From: Dryomyza anilis
Lineage: Eukaryota; Arthropoda; Insecta; Diptera; Dryomyzidae
Reading direction: 5' to 3'
Length of the DNA stretch: 64,000 nt
Assembly (NCBI GenBank): GCA_951804985.1
Contig: OX638135.1
Coordinates: 36,525,032 to 36,589,031, forward strand
The notes beneath the pieces were generated by a model, which was not told the origin of the DNA, did not search any database, and worked only from the letters and a program-made list of their open reading frames with translations. This document shows, piece by piece, positions 32,292-43,021 of this stretch. Numbering within the stretch: the first letter of the stretch is position 1; each line of letters begins with the position of its first letter. The translations under genes and the position numbers were made by a program.

Positions 32292-32618
32292 TAAAAACTT
32301 TTTCCAAAGTTCTACGGCTGACATTTTTATTGGTTGAGCTTGGTCATTTTCAAAATACTGCTTCTTTCCCAAAACCATATTTTTGGATGGATCCTTTCTG
32401 ATCTGTACGTTTTGTTAACTACTTTGTTATCCTTTTGTCTTTAACTTATTTGTACATATTAATTTCCTTTTTTTTACAGCCTGGACATCTTTCTTGTTAT
32501 CTAATTAATTTTGCAGTGTGTACTACTGCAAAGTGGGCGGCAATGTTTACGCCAAAACTCTTGCAGTGTAAACCTTGTATTATTTAGTACATTCTATGAC
32601 AGGTCAAACGTCAAGAGG
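32292..32618. other. BEL/Pao 3' remnant, non-coding
   Basis: The end of the protease region, then AT-rich sequence, then a GC-richer stretch (CTGCAAAGTGGGCGGC, ~32526) and a short purine run (AAGAGG) directly before the right LTR. No RT or integrase. Confidence 0.4.
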
Positions 32619-32976
32619 TGAATTTCGTCACTTCCTTTTCAACCCTCCTTCTTTGAGGTTCTCGGGGCTGCAATTGCGCAGAGCTCGACCTCGTTGCTGC
32701 CACCCACCAACAGAAGAACTTCTAAGTAAGAAATACGTTCCTGCATATTAACTCATATTTTATACTTATTTCATATATTGGATCTCCTTTCAAGATTTCC
32801 AATAATATCTTTTATTTTATACATCTTTTACCATTATATGGCAAACGCTTTTGTTTGTCCCTTAACTTATAAATATATTTGCTCAACTAAATATAAAAAA
32901 AACATATAAACTTTTGTCTTTTAATTAATTTTGAATTGTTAGGAAAATCCGTAAATAGACGCCTTTTGCGTAAACA
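32619..32976 (+). repeat. BEL/Pao-like right LTR
   Basis: 358 bp, starts TGAATTTCG, ends GTAAACA. Contains a ~59-bp segment (around 32816-32875) absent from the left copy. Element G was inserted 19 bp downstream. Confidence 0.6.
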
Positions 32977-32995
32977 AGATATTTAGTTAATATAT

Positions 32996-33541
32996 TGTTA
33001 CGAAAAGATGTACTTTGCCCCATTGTGCAAGCAATCAACAATAATTAATGAGATGCAAGACAATTCAGCGCACTAAGCATGTGTTAGACAGAGACGGAAG
33101 ATCATTCAGCGCACTGAGGAAGTGTGTGAGAAAGAGATGGAAGATCAGCGCATTAAAACACATGAGTGCGAATGAGATGCCAATAGCATGCGTCATTCAC
33201 GAAACGAGTAGAAGGTTCTCGAAACAAGTCGAAGCTTGTCGGAACGTGTCAAACCGATGCATGCAGTATATAGTGGAGCCGCATCAGAGTTACAGCACTT
33301 CAGTTGTGATTTAATAGTGAACTAGTGCGTCTCGTGAGTGAACATTGTAAAGATAAATTGTAGTAATTCAGCAGTTGATATAAGTGATTATTCTTTAAGT
33401 TGTTATTTAAATTAATAAAGTTAATTAATACTAGTTGAAATAATACTAGTTAAAAAGAAATATAAGTGCGTTTTTATTTTGTACACAATCCAGCGATACG
33501 AACTAGTAGAACAGTTTTCCGTAGACTGAATTTTCGTAATA
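32996..33541 (+). repeat. Element G 5' LTR
   Basis: 546 bp, TGTTACGAAAAGATG to TTTTCGTAATA (3' copy ends CGCAACA). Contains internal near-repeats 'ggaagatcattcagcgcactgag' and AGTGCGTTTTTATTTTG near the end. Confidence 0.92.
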
Positions 33542-33542
33542 T

Positions 33543-33560
33543 TGGTGTCAGAAGTGGGAT
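33543..33560 (+). promoter_or_regulatory. Element G primer-binding site
   Basis: TGGTGTCAGAAGTGGGAT begins one base after the 5' LTR, the usual place and TGG start of a tRNA primer site. I do not assign the tRNA. Confidence 0.7.
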
Positions 33561-33571
33561 TGTGATACAAA

Positions 33572-35089
33572 ATGGTTAAATTCGAACAACTTAAAGTCGA
33601 CCAGCTAAAGAAGGAGCTGGCGATTCATAATCTTCCAACTGTAGGTACGAAAGTAGAGTTACGAAAGCGTCTAATGGAAGAATTAGAGAACCAAGGCATT
33701 GACCTCGCAGAGCTCAAGTTTGAGGTGGAAGCTGCAACAGCGTCATCGAAAAATGTGGACACGGAGCAAAAAGTACAGTCCCAAAGTTTTGATATGAGCC
33801 AGTTGCTCGGAGCTTTACAACAACAGCTTCTAGAAAATTCGAAACGTATTGAAGAAAAACTTAAAACAGAACTTCAAGAAAATTCCAGCAAAATGGAACA
33901 GCAACTTCAAGAAAATTCCAATCAACTTAAAACAGAACCAAAAATTTTTAGAAAATTCAAATTTCAAGAAAATTCTAATCAGCTCAAATTAGACATGAAG
34001 CAAGAACTTCTAGAAAATTCCAACAAAATGGAACAGAAACTTCAAGAAAATTCGAAACAGCAACTAGAAAGTTCTAATCAACTGCAAACTGAAATTAAGC
34101 AGCAGATGCAGGAGCATTCTAAGCAGCTTTAGGAAGTTTCTAATACACTCCATGGCAAAGTAAACGAACTTGATGCACATGTAAATGACATTGTAGTGGA
34201 CATTGATGACAAATTTGAAAAGTTGGAAAATGGTTTCGACAAAAAGCTACAAAAAATACAAGAAGATGTCAGTTTACTACAGATAAGTGGACCTCCACAG
34301 CATGTTGTTACTGGTACGAGGCTAAAATTGCCGATTTACGATGGAACCACAGCGTTCAACATTTTCAAGCTGCAATTTGAGACCACGGCTGTAAGTAATC
34401 GATGGAACAATTAGGACAGTGTAGCCGCACTTATCGTGGCGCTAAAAGGAGCCGAAGTATTGCAGACTGTTCCAGAAAGTGATCGAAACAGTTATTTAGC
34501 GGTTATATCTGCACCGCAACGAAAATACGGCAGTGATCACATGAAGCAAATCTACAGAATGGAACTAAAGTGCCGAATGCAAAGAAATGGTGAAACATTG
34601 CAGGCGTATGCAGCGGACGTCGAGAGGCTTGCGCATTTGCCGTATGCAGATTCAACGAGTGATTTCATAGAAAAGTGCAAGATTGAAGCCTTCGTTGACG
34701 GCATACGTAATCCGGAAACAAGACGTGCCACAGTGACAATGCCGAAAGTGACATTTACGGAAACTGTAACCACAGCGCTAACGCAGGAGACACAAAATAC
34801 GTTGTGCCGCCCAGCGCCAAAGCTCCGTAAACTAGATGTGGAGAATGAAGATCTACTTCAGGTAATTTGCCAAGCGTTAAAAAGTGGAGCTAAACCAGAT
34901 TACATTGCTGCCAACCGAGACACCCAATTTAAAGGTAAATGCTACAACTGTGATACATATGGGCATATGGCACGTGATTGTTCGAAAAAACGCAAGCGCT
35001 TAATGAATCGATTTGCAAATGAACCCCGACATGAAGAAACCCAGGATCATGTCCAAAATAACGTAAATTTTAATCAATCTTTAAACTAA
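33572..35089 (+). pseudogene. Element G gag with N-terminal SAP-like domain
   Basis: One frame of ~505 codons from ATG 33572 to TAA 35087-35089, broken by TAG at 34130-34132 and TAG at 34412-34414. Residues ~5-40 (LKVDQLKKELAIHNLPTVG then KVELRKRLMEEL) match a SAP DNA-binding fold. Residues ~70-185 are a Gln/Asn/Glu-rich coiled coil with repeated QENS-QLK modules. The capsid region follows (PIYDGTTAFNIFKLQFE, FVDGIRNPETRRATV). One CCHC knuckle, CYNCDTYGHMARDC, starts at residue ~456. The gag packages RNA; a SAP domain might add DNA or chromatin binding. Confidence 0.85.
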
Positions 35090-35142
35090 AACGAGTCAGT
35101 TCTGCGGGGCACGATCTGACTCCCATAACCGATTGCCCCAGA

Positions 35143-35472
35143 ATGTCCATTTCACAAATTGCTCGAAAGACAAATAGCTTAACTGTCGAAGGACTCATTG
35201 ATTGTACAGCATATATGGTAACATTGGATACGGGAACTTCACACTCAATAATAAGAAGTAACATTGTTAAAGACACAGTAGAGCCGCTTATAGGAATAAG
35301 ATTGCAAACAGCTACAGGTGAAGAAGCCCCTATCAGAGGAAAGATTACCAAGAAAATCACGATTGGTACTACGACAGTTAAGCATGATTTTATTGTGGTA
35401 AAAATAGTAGACGAAATAATACTTGGCATGGACTTCATTATAAAGAGCGGTTTCACACTTGATTTAACAAGA
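35143..35472 (+). pseudogene. Element G aspartic protease (start of pol)
   Basis: Open in frame 1 with YMVTLDTGTSHSIIRSNIV, carrying the catalytic Asp-Thr-Gly, and IILGMDFIIKSG at the C-terminal side, typical of retroviral-type proteases. The domain is cut at 35472 by the Helitron-like copy and pol continues in the same frame at 36148. The interval removed is 675 bp, a multiple of three, so the frame is kept. Confidence 0.85.
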
Positions 35473-36147
35473 ACCAGTTGGGAAGGTTAGATCACATGGG
35501 AAATTTTAAAGTAGGTGTAATTATGATAGTTAGGATTATCAAAATTATAGTCGGTCTAAGCCGACTATAAATACCCTACACATATGTGTGGTTACCATTC
35601 AAAGTGATATATAGGTCACCAGGGTATACGAATCCTGAAAATAACTACAAACATTCAATTGCTGAAGAATTTCCATTCATTTGATACCCATATTTACAAA
35701 TGGGTAGGTGTACCGAATTTCGATTTTTGTTTTGTGAACCACAAGTCTTTTCGCCGGAAAACATTATTATCATGTATTTGAGCATGATATCAATATATAT
35801 TTGACCAAAAAAGTTTACCTAAGCACGTATACATAAAAATTGATCTTTATATGTACATTTTATATGAGGTATTTGAACATAAGTGGTCGGATCATAGGTC
35901 ACAATGGACCGCCATACAGCGTAGGTATATTAGTAATCTAAGTTATAAGTTTCATTTATCTAGCTCTTCAATTTTAAAAGTAGTAGGGATTTCAACAGAC
36001 AGACAGACGGACAGACGGACATCGCTCAGGAGGTCATGCTGATCAAGAATATATATACTTTTCCATACCGGAGATGTTTCCTTCTGGGTGTTACAAACGG
36101 CGTACCAAACTGAATATACCCTTTCACTCTTAGTGTAGGGTATAAAA
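35473..36147 (-). mobile_element. Helitron-like (mini-me/DINE-1 type) element, copy E
   Basis: 675 bp, reverse orientation: complement of TTCCCAACTGG at the left, hairpin near 35553-35576, GTGTAGGGTA complement, GTCY run (here 'acagacagacagacggacag', 35995-36014), core and TA run near 36045-36060, and TATACCCTACAC complement at the right. It matches copies A and D. Removing it joins A to A/T-rich pol sequence and leaves the reading frame of element G open. Confidence 0.87.
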
Positions 36148-36597
36148 ATTTTGAATTATGCCAACACGGAGATCCAACTAAATATTGATTGTGACCAGAG
36201 CCTGAAAATGAAACAAGTTATTGCTTATAAAAATAATAAAATACCACCTAATTCAGAAACAATTGTTTGGGCGAAATTAAATGGAGATTGTGGGATAAGC
36301 AAGTTGTGGGTTATTGAATCAAACGAAGAGCTGTATAAAAGTAACATAGTGGTAGGAAGAACACTTGTTGAGGCGGAGAAAGACAGAATTGTACCTATAA
36401 GAGTTCTCAACATGGAAAATTCGTCCAAATTAAATAAAAAGGGAACAGTGATAGGCCAGTGTCAAGAGGCATTAGCGATTATAAATTGTGAGTCAAATCC
36501 ATCATGGGACTACGGCACATCGCAAATAAACAAACAATCTACTCACAGGTTTATAAATGAGTGGACGAAGGATTTGGCTGCCAAAGAGTCCAGTTGA
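36148..36597 (+). pseudogene. Element G pol: protease-RT linker
   Basis: About 149 codons with NNKIPPNSETIVWAKLNG and VVGRTLVEAEKDRIVPIRVLN, the conserved region between protease and RT in Ty3/gypsy pol. It ends at TGA 36595-36597. The RT frame (36557 on) is shifted by one base, so a frameshift lies around 36560-36595. Confidence 0.75.
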
Positions 36598-37630
36598 ACA
36601 GCTAATTGACAAATATCGGTGTATATTTGCTGAAAAGGGCCAAAAGGACGGCAGAACTGCCATTGTAAAACATCGAATAGACACTGGTGATTCTAACCCA
36701 ATTCGCCAAGCACCAAGAAGGGTACCACTTGCGAAAAGAGACGAAGTATCACATTTGGTTGAAGAAATGCACACAAATGGCGTGGTGGAACCATCTGAAA
36801 GTCCATGGAGTTCACCAGTAGTATTGGTGAAAAAGAAGGACGGTAGTACTCGGTTCAGCGTTGATTACCGAAAACTTAATGATGTCACCAAGAAAGATAG
36901 TTATTCACTGCCCAGAATCGATGACACCTTGGATACACTATCTAATGCAAAGTGGTTTTCAACGTTGGACTTGCAAAGCGGTTACTGGCAAGTAGAAATC
37001 GATAGGAACGATCGGGAGAAGACTGCATTCAGTACTGGCGATGGACTATGGCAACTTCTGGTAATGCCATTTGGACTGTGCAATGCCCCTGCAATATTCG
37101 AACGGTTAATGGAGCACGTATTAAAAGGTTTACACTGGAAAACATGCCTGGTATACCTAGATGACATAATTGTTATGGGCAAGGATTTCAGCGAACATCT
37201 AAGAAATCTAGAAGAAGTTTTTCTTCGATTGGAAACTGCGGGTCTGAAACTTAGCCGAAAGAAATGCTCACTTTTCAAGAAAGAAGTCAAGTATCTGGGT
37301 CATCGAGTTACCACAGAAGGTGTGCATGCCGACGAGGATAAAATAGTTGCAGTAAAGGAGTGGCCCAGACTGCAAAACCTACATGACCTACGAAGTTTCT
37401 TGGGGCTATGTACATACTACAGGCGATTTGTTCCGGGTTGTGCCAATGTTGCAAGTAGTCTTCACGAGTTAACAAGAAAGAACCGAGCTTTTCAATGGGC
37501 CGATGATCAAGAAAAAGCGTTTTTGAAATTGAAAGAATTACTGTGCTCAGCACCAATTCTTGCGTATCCAATTCCAGGTGAAAAATTTGTACTCGACACG
37601 GATGCAAGTGGATACGGAATTGATCTCAAG
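36557..37630 (+). pseudogene. Element G reverse transcriptase
   Basis: A 358-codon open frame with all core RT motifs: KSPVEQLIDKY, ESPWSSPVVLVKKKDG, RFSVDYRKLND, FSTLDLQSGYWQV (motif A), MPFGLCNAPAIFERLM (motif B), CLVYLDDIIVMG (motif C, YLDD), KKCSLFKKEVKYLGH and LRSFLGLCTYYRRF, then the RNase H start FVLDTDASGYGI. The frame ends at TGA 37631-37633 by a frameshift just after the first RNase H motif. Ty3/gypsy type, without recognisable loss in the RT itself. Confidence 0.9.
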
Positions 37631-37990
37631 TGATCAATGAGCAGGAAAAAGTGATCGCATACTACAGTAAAACATTGTCCAAGCCCGAGTGAAATTACTG
37701 TGTCATCAGGAGGGAGCTGCTCGCTGTAATTTAAAGTGTGAAAAATGTCCATAAGTATCTGTACGGACAACAGTTTCACTTGAGAACCGATCACGCTGCA
37801 CTACGATGGTTACTTCAGTTCAAAGACCCAGAAGGCCAAACTGCGCGTTAGATAGACCGATTACAGAGCTACGATTTCACCATCGAACATCGTAAAGGAG
37901 GTCATCATGGAAATGCAGATGCTCTGTTTCGACGACCGTGTACACTTGAATGCAGACATTGTTTAAGAGCAGAAGGAAGAGAAAACATAA
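37631..37990 (+). pseudogene. Element G RNase H and tether, broken
   Basis: In alternating frames are VIAYYSKTLSK, RRELLAVI, YGQQFHLRTDHAALRWLL, YDFTIEHRKG and NADAL: the later RNase H motifs and connection. At least three stops (TGA near 37691, TAA near 37729, TAG near 37850) interrupt it. Confidence 0.7.
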
Positions 37991-39330
37991 TTGCTGAATG
38001 TTTTACCCGATGATAAATGGACTCCGGAACAAATTCAAATTGATCAAAACAGTGATCCCGACCTCACAAAAATCATGATGTTCAAGGCACAGCAAAGAAA
38101 ACCATCATGGGAAGATATAGCTGCCGGCAGTGCCATAACTAAAGCACAGTGGCAGAGCTTAAAGCTACAAGATGGTTGCTTATATCGTGTATGGAAAAAT
38201 GAAGATGGCACATCCGCTCGAAGTTTGATTGTTGTTCCTAACTCAAAAACAAAAGAGATATTAGCGGAATACCATGGTGGATACAGTGTAGGACACTTGG
38301 GCATAAATAAAACGGTGGAGAAGATAAAGAAACGTTTTTATAGGGTTGGATGTCAAGAGTCAGTCACCCATTGGATCCGCAGTTGTCCGCAATGTGTACC
38401 AGCAAAAGGACCAACAGTCAGAAGTCGCGGCAGGATTCATCAGTAGAACGTGGGAGCACCATTCGAACGTATCGCCATGGATGTCGCGGACCATTTCCAA
38501 TCAGTGATGCGGGTAATAAGTATGTGCTTGTCGTCATTGACTACTTCAGCAAGTGGCCTGAAGTGTATCCCATGCCAAATCAAGAAGCCACAACAGTTGC
38601 GGATGCGTTAGTTAACAACTGGGTAAGCCGTTTTGGAGTACCGTTGGAATTGCATTCAGATCAAGGAAGAAATTTTGAGTCTGCTGTATTTAAACAACTA
38701 TGCAAAGTCCTCAACATACACAAAACAGGAACAACGCCATTGCACCCGAAATCTGATGGCATGGTAGAGAGATTCACTCGGACTTTGGAAGAGTATCTCA
38801 GAAAAGTGGTTGATAAAAATCAAAAAGATTGGGATGCACACATACCATTATTCCTCATGGCATATCGGACGGCGGTTCATGATACCACAGCAGCTTCACC
38901 ATCTAAAATTGTTTTTGGAACAGACTTAAGATTACCTGCGGATTTAAAGTTTGGTGCGAGTCCTTCAGCTGGAATTCCTATTCACGATTATGTTTCCATG
39001 AAAAGTGAAGAAATGAACGAAGTGCATCAGTTAGTAAGGCAGCGTACACAATTTGCGAGTGATGAGATGAAGGCCAGATACGACTTGCGCACAAATTCAG
39101 AGGGATTTACGGAAGGAGAACTTGTTTTGCTCTATAACCCACAAAGGAAGAAAGGCTTATCCCCTAAAATACAAACACACTTGGAAGAACCATATAAGAT
39201 AATTAAAAGAATTAATGATGTAGTGTATCGGATTCAGAATACTGCGGGCGTTAGACGAAAAATGAAAGTAGTACATTTAGAAAGGTTGGCGCCATTCAGA
39301 GAGAGAGAGAGGATTAACATCTTTTCGTGA
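37991..39330 (+). pseudogene. Element G integrase, one frameshift
   Basis: Two overlapping frames. 37991-38446 has the HHCC finger (YHGGYSVGHLG, then CPQC) and extends through the first catalytic Asp context (MDV). After a one-base shift near 38490, 38350-39330 continues with ISDAGNKYVLVVIDYFSKW, LHSDQGRNFES (second Asp), DGMVERFTRTLEEYL (Glu), AYRTAVHDTTAASPSKIVFG and a C-terminal HLEEPYKIIKRIND. The stop is at 39328-39330, 24 bp before the 3' LTR. Apart from the shift the domain is complete. Confidence 0.85.
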
Positions 39331-39354
39331 CGAACAGATTTAGGTGGAGGGCAG

Positions 39355-39900
39355 TGTTATGAAAAGATGTAATTTGCCCCATAGTGCAAGCAATCAACAA
39401 TAATTAATGAGACGCAAGACAATTCAGCGCACTTAGCATGTGTTAGAAAGTGACGGAAGATCATTCAGCGCACTGAGGCGGTGTTTGAGAAAGAGATGGA
39501 AGATCAGCGCATTAAAACACATGAGTGCGAATGAGATGGCAATAGCATGCGTCATTCACGAAACGAGTAGAAGGTTCTCGAAACAAGTCGAAGCTTGTCG
39601 AAATGTGTCGAACCGATGCATGCAGTATATAAGGGAGCCGCATCAGAGTTACAGCACTTCAGTTGTGATTTAATAGTGAACTAGTGCGTCTCGTGAGTGA
39701 ACATTGTAAAGATAAATTGTAGTAATTCAGCAGTTGATATAAGTGATTATTTTTTAAGTTGTTATTTAAATTAATAAAGTTAATTAATACTAGTTGAAAT
39801 ACAACTAGTTAAAAAGAAATATAAGTGCGTTTTTATTTTGTACACAATCCAGCGATACGAACTGGTACAACAGTTTTCCATAGACTGAATTTTCGCAACA
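39355..39900 (+). repeat. Element G 3' LTR
   Basis: 546 bp, TGTTATGAAAAGATG to TTTTCGCAACA. Preceded by the purine tract AGGTGGAGGGCAG, the likely plus-strand primer. Followed by the ATAT duplication. Confidence 0.92.
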
Positions 39901-39904
39901 ATAT

Positions 39905-40071
39905 TACACAAAATTAAAATCTATAATTTGTACTAAAAGTACAGCATGTTTTAAAATGAGGGGAAAAGGGGAATTACATATGCTCTAAAATATGAGAAAA
40001 AAAAGATGAAATATATATTACAAATTTTTCTATATACCAGAAAAATACATATAAAAAAATCCAATTATATA
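39905..40071 (+). promoter_or_regulatory. Region before env with splice-acceptor-like site
   Basis: 39905-39950 resembles a piece of the 190-bp tandem unit at 25613-26120. At 40024-40040 is TTTTTCTATATACCAG, a pyrimidine-rich acceptor-like sequence 31 bp before the env ATG. Paired with the donor at 21822 it would make the spliced env RNA known from errantiviruses. Inferred only. Confidence 0.4.
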
Positions 40072-40962
40072 ATGAGAATACACATATATTACTTAGCATT
40101 TACTAATACATACATAATTTTTTTTTTACTTTTATTTAATGAGCGCTGACGCCTACCGTGCTGTTAAATATGACACACCGGTAATCTTCATCAAAGACAA
40201 AGAAGGATTCCTTGTCAACGGATTCTTTAATCTTGTACACGTGAATTATCTGAGCAGCTATGAAGAAGCGCTAAACACTGATGTGACTGCAATGAGTAAA
40301 ACAAACCCAAATATATGAACGTCTCGCCCTATTGAAAGGATCGTCCTCTAGGAAATCTAGATCAATCGATTGGATTGATTCAGCCTGGAAATGGGTAGCT
40401 GGAAATCCTGATGCTGCCGATTGGATCTATATATTAAGGAGTGAACAGCGGCTTATTAACAACAACAATCATCAATATATAATTATTGTTCTAAAAGATG
40501 CTAAAAATAAAATAATAAAAGCAGAAATGGATAACCTTGTTCATAAACTTTTTAATAAAATCATCATCATTGAAGCAGAATTAAATAAAATTGTACGTGC
40601 TTACCAAATGGTAAAAAGCGGAATTATCAACACTAACCTTCTAGATGCCATGGAGGTGCATCAAATAATAAGCGAGCTTGAGACATTGCCTTACGCTAAT
40701 AAAGTCGAAGCCATAGAATTTGGGAAACCAAAAATTTACACCAATGGAACGACGTTACTTTACATTCTGTCGATTCCTAAAGTTGAGCCAACACCATACA
40801 ACGTGCTTATAACTCGAACAGCAATAAGCAGATCGATTTACACTTTGATAGAGTTTTGATAAATCATGATGACGTTTATGGCCTTGTCAAAAGCTGCCTG
40901 ATTATTAATAACTTACAAATTAGTGAGGCGAGAAGTTTGCAGAAGTTATCGGAAGACGACTG
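40072..40962 (+). pseudogene. Errantivirus-like env, first part, broken by element F
   Basis: ATG at 40072 is followed by a hydrophobic stretch fitting a signal peptide, then, after a frameshift near 40142, KYDTPVIFIKDKEGF and FFNLVHVNYL. A TGA near 40316 and a shift lead into the long frame 40332-40859, with a basic SSRKSRS (a possible furin-type cleavage context) followed by SAWKWVAGNPDAADW, a hallmark of errantiviral env, and LETLPYANKVEAIEFGKP, LLYILSIPKV. Another shift near 40859 leads to LQKLSEDD at 40962. The rest of env is at 60781. Errantiviral env is a baculovirus F-like membrane glycoprotein. This copy is dead by stops, shifts and the 19.8-kb insertion. Confidence 0.8.
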
Positions 40963-41688
40963 TGTTGTGGGCTCCAGGGGTCCTTTTATACTTGCCTTTT
41001 ATTGATGAAACCGTCAGTGACAATTTTCCCTCGAAGTCCACAATTCTTTCCTAACATTTATTATTAAATAAAAACGCAAGGATATTTTAGGATACTTTTA
41101 TTAATTATTTTTAAGTATTTTTCAAGCTTGAGCTTAAACTGAAAACACGTCTGCACTCTAAGGCAGTTCAAATCATAATGCTTAAAATCTAAACTTAACC
41201 TCTACTCATCACCTCGGTATCGTGCGACTCATGAACCCCTTGCCCTTTCTTAAAACACAACTCATAAATGCAAGCAAACATATTCTTAAATCTACGTACT
41301 ACTAAAAACCTCCTGAACCCCACATCGGATATTACTAATGTTGTGAAATCATTAACTGTGAGAAAATTTTAATGTGCTAAATTTTTAATTGGTTCCCATG
41401 CTGGTGTTAATCTTGACTTAAATTACAACAAATGCTTTTGTTGTTGCCTTTAAACAGACGGCACACTTGCTAGCGTGTGTCTCGGATCAAATTGCAACCA
41501 ATGCATTTTTCGTTGCTTTGAGCAGACTTCATTTTATCTCCCGATAGTACGCACTCATAAACATTATGTACTTGTTCAGTTACGTCGTTGACGTTAAGTT
41601 AACATGCATCTGTTATTGTGCTTTTATATTTGAACTTTATGAGCAGACTTTCTTAAATACATAAAAAAAACGTTTCTGATTCACAACA
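40963..41688 (-). repeat. Old F: 3' LTR
   Basis: 726 bp in reverse orientation (TGTTGTGGGCTCC on the + strand to GATTCACAACA). Similar to the 760-bp LTRs of the young copy with many substitutions and small indels. Next to it is the complement of the purine tract (TTCTTCCCCCC, 41689-41699). Confidence 0.9.
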
Positions 41689-42726
41689 TTCTTCCCCCCT
41701 TATTTTAAGAACAAATTATTATTAAAAAGAATAATAGTTTTTTCTTTTACATCATTAATATTTTAATATACTTGTTAACTTTAATTTAATTTATTTCAAC
41801 ATTCAAAAATATTAAAAATCAATAATTATTTTTCATATTATTATAATTTATTTTACTTATTTTCATTTTAAGAATCTTATTAATGCTTATCTTCATTACT
41901 CAATTACTTAATTAATGGTCGCAGTTTTAATGATATTGTTGATAAAAAAAATTAATATCTATATACTTCATGTAACACTAAAAAGAAAAATGTATAACAT
42001 TACAAGTCACTGAACGTTGCAATTGACAAAACAGTAGTTGATCAAGTTACCGCTTTGCAATCGCTGCGTTCCGTGTTGCTCTGTTGTTTTTCTTGTTTAT
42101 TCATCTAAGTCATTTAATGCTTTAATTTGTGCAACGATTTGTTTTATTTTCAATTTTTTTTGCGATATTTATTGAAAATAAATCATTTAATTTTTGTTGA
42201 GTATATCTTTAGTTATTGTTTATATTTATAGTTTTCGTATTTTTAATGTTTCTTCAAGTTTTTCTTTACTTATTTCTAGTCTATTAAATTATTTATACAA
42301 AAAAAATATAATTGTGTTTTCTATTTTTTATTCTAAATTTAAAACATAAACTGCTATGATCGGGTTGGATGGCTGCATTTTATTTGTTTATGTCACTGTT
42401 TCGAAAAACATTGTTATCACCATTTATTCTCATCTTTCGTCGTGACTTTCTTAGCTTATTTAAATTTGATGTCTTCTATGTTGCGTTGTTTTTTTCAGTC
42501 AAATTGAAACGTATTTTGTTGAGAGCAGATACTTGGTAATTTTTTAATTTTATATTTCTGGATATTAATACGAATTTGTCTTCTTTGAATTTTTTAAGAG
42601 TTCTTGTAGCGAAATTGTCATCTTCGGAAAACATTTTTAATTATACGTACATGTTGTTGTTTGACATTTTTCTTTTATATTTCACTTGTTGTAAAAATAT
42701 TTGAATACATATATTCCTGGTTCTTA
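41689..42726 (-). other. Old F: 3' non-coding region, distal part
   Basis: Aligns in reverse with the young copy's 54250-55210. AT-rich, no open frame that is shared with the young copy. Confidence 0.7.
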
Positions 42727-43021
42727 AATAATAATAGTTCTATAAGAACTTAGGCCGAGCTCTCTCAACATTTTGAGCTGTGCGTGTTATATTTGTACTC
42801 AAAGTGGTGGGACCTACAGTTTATTGCCGAATCCGAACGGCGGGTGAGATCTTTTCATAGGCAATGTTTTTACTCTCGGAGGTTTGCCATTTACTGCCGA
42901 GAGGTAGCGCGGCATAGAAAAATGTTTCTATGAAAAGATGTTGTTAGCCCCAGTTCAGGCTTGAGCCGGGGACCTTTCGGCTCGCAGTCCAACGCATTAA
43001 CCACTGAGCTACCGCGGCTAC
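42727..43021 (-). mobile_element. tRNA-derived SINE with 14-bp target duplication
   Basis: On the minus strand it begins GCCGCGGTAGCTCAGTGG (A box TAGCTCAGTGG) followed by a B-box-like GGCTCAAGCC, i.e. a tRNA-like head of ~75 nt. The body contains CTATGCCGCGCTACCTCTCG and GCCGTTCGGATTCGGC, then AACTGTAGGTCCC and AGAGAGCTCGGCC, ending in an ATT-rich tail. ATTCCTGGTTCTTA flanks it at 42713-42726 and 43022-43035. The body/tail style is one I associate with SINEs common in fruit flies, but the family name is not assigned. Inserted in the old F copy only. Confidence 0.88.

Larger units (their letters stand above)
26199..32976 (+). mobile_element. Degraded BEL/Pao retrotransposon interrupted by a LINE
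   Basis: Direct repeats 26199-26497 and 32619-32976 start TGAATTTCGTCACTT and end GTAAACA, so they have TG...CA ends and flank BEL/Pao coding pieces: gag fragments at 28085-28425 and 30763-31720 and protease at 31911-32291. RT, RNase H and integrase are absent. The LINE at about 28430-30745 lies between the two gag fragments. I could not match a 5-bp target duplication. The whole block sits inside the tRNA-like tandem repeat region, which itself lies between errantivirus pol and env. Confidence 0.65.
32996..39900 (+). mobile_element. Ty3/gypsy element G, near full length, no env
   Basis: 6905 bp with 546-bp LTRs (32996-33541 and 39355-39900), both TG start, and a 4-bp target duplication ATAT (32992-32995 and 39901-39904). 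Between them are primer site, gag, protease, RT, RNase H and integrase. By eye the LTRs differ at about two dozen positions without indels, roughly 4%, so insertion is not very recent. A Helitron-like copy (35473-36147, minus) later landed in pol. Several stops and frameshifts make it inactive. Confidence 0.9.

Noticed and set aside
37308..37794. Minus-strand frames of 95-102 codons over element G and F pol
   Set aside because: Shadows of strongly supported RT/RNase H frames on the opposite strand.
42940..43021. Functional tRNA gene
   Set aside because: The A and B boxes are present, but the anticodon stem and acceptor stem are mismatched and it is fused to a SINE body with target duplications.
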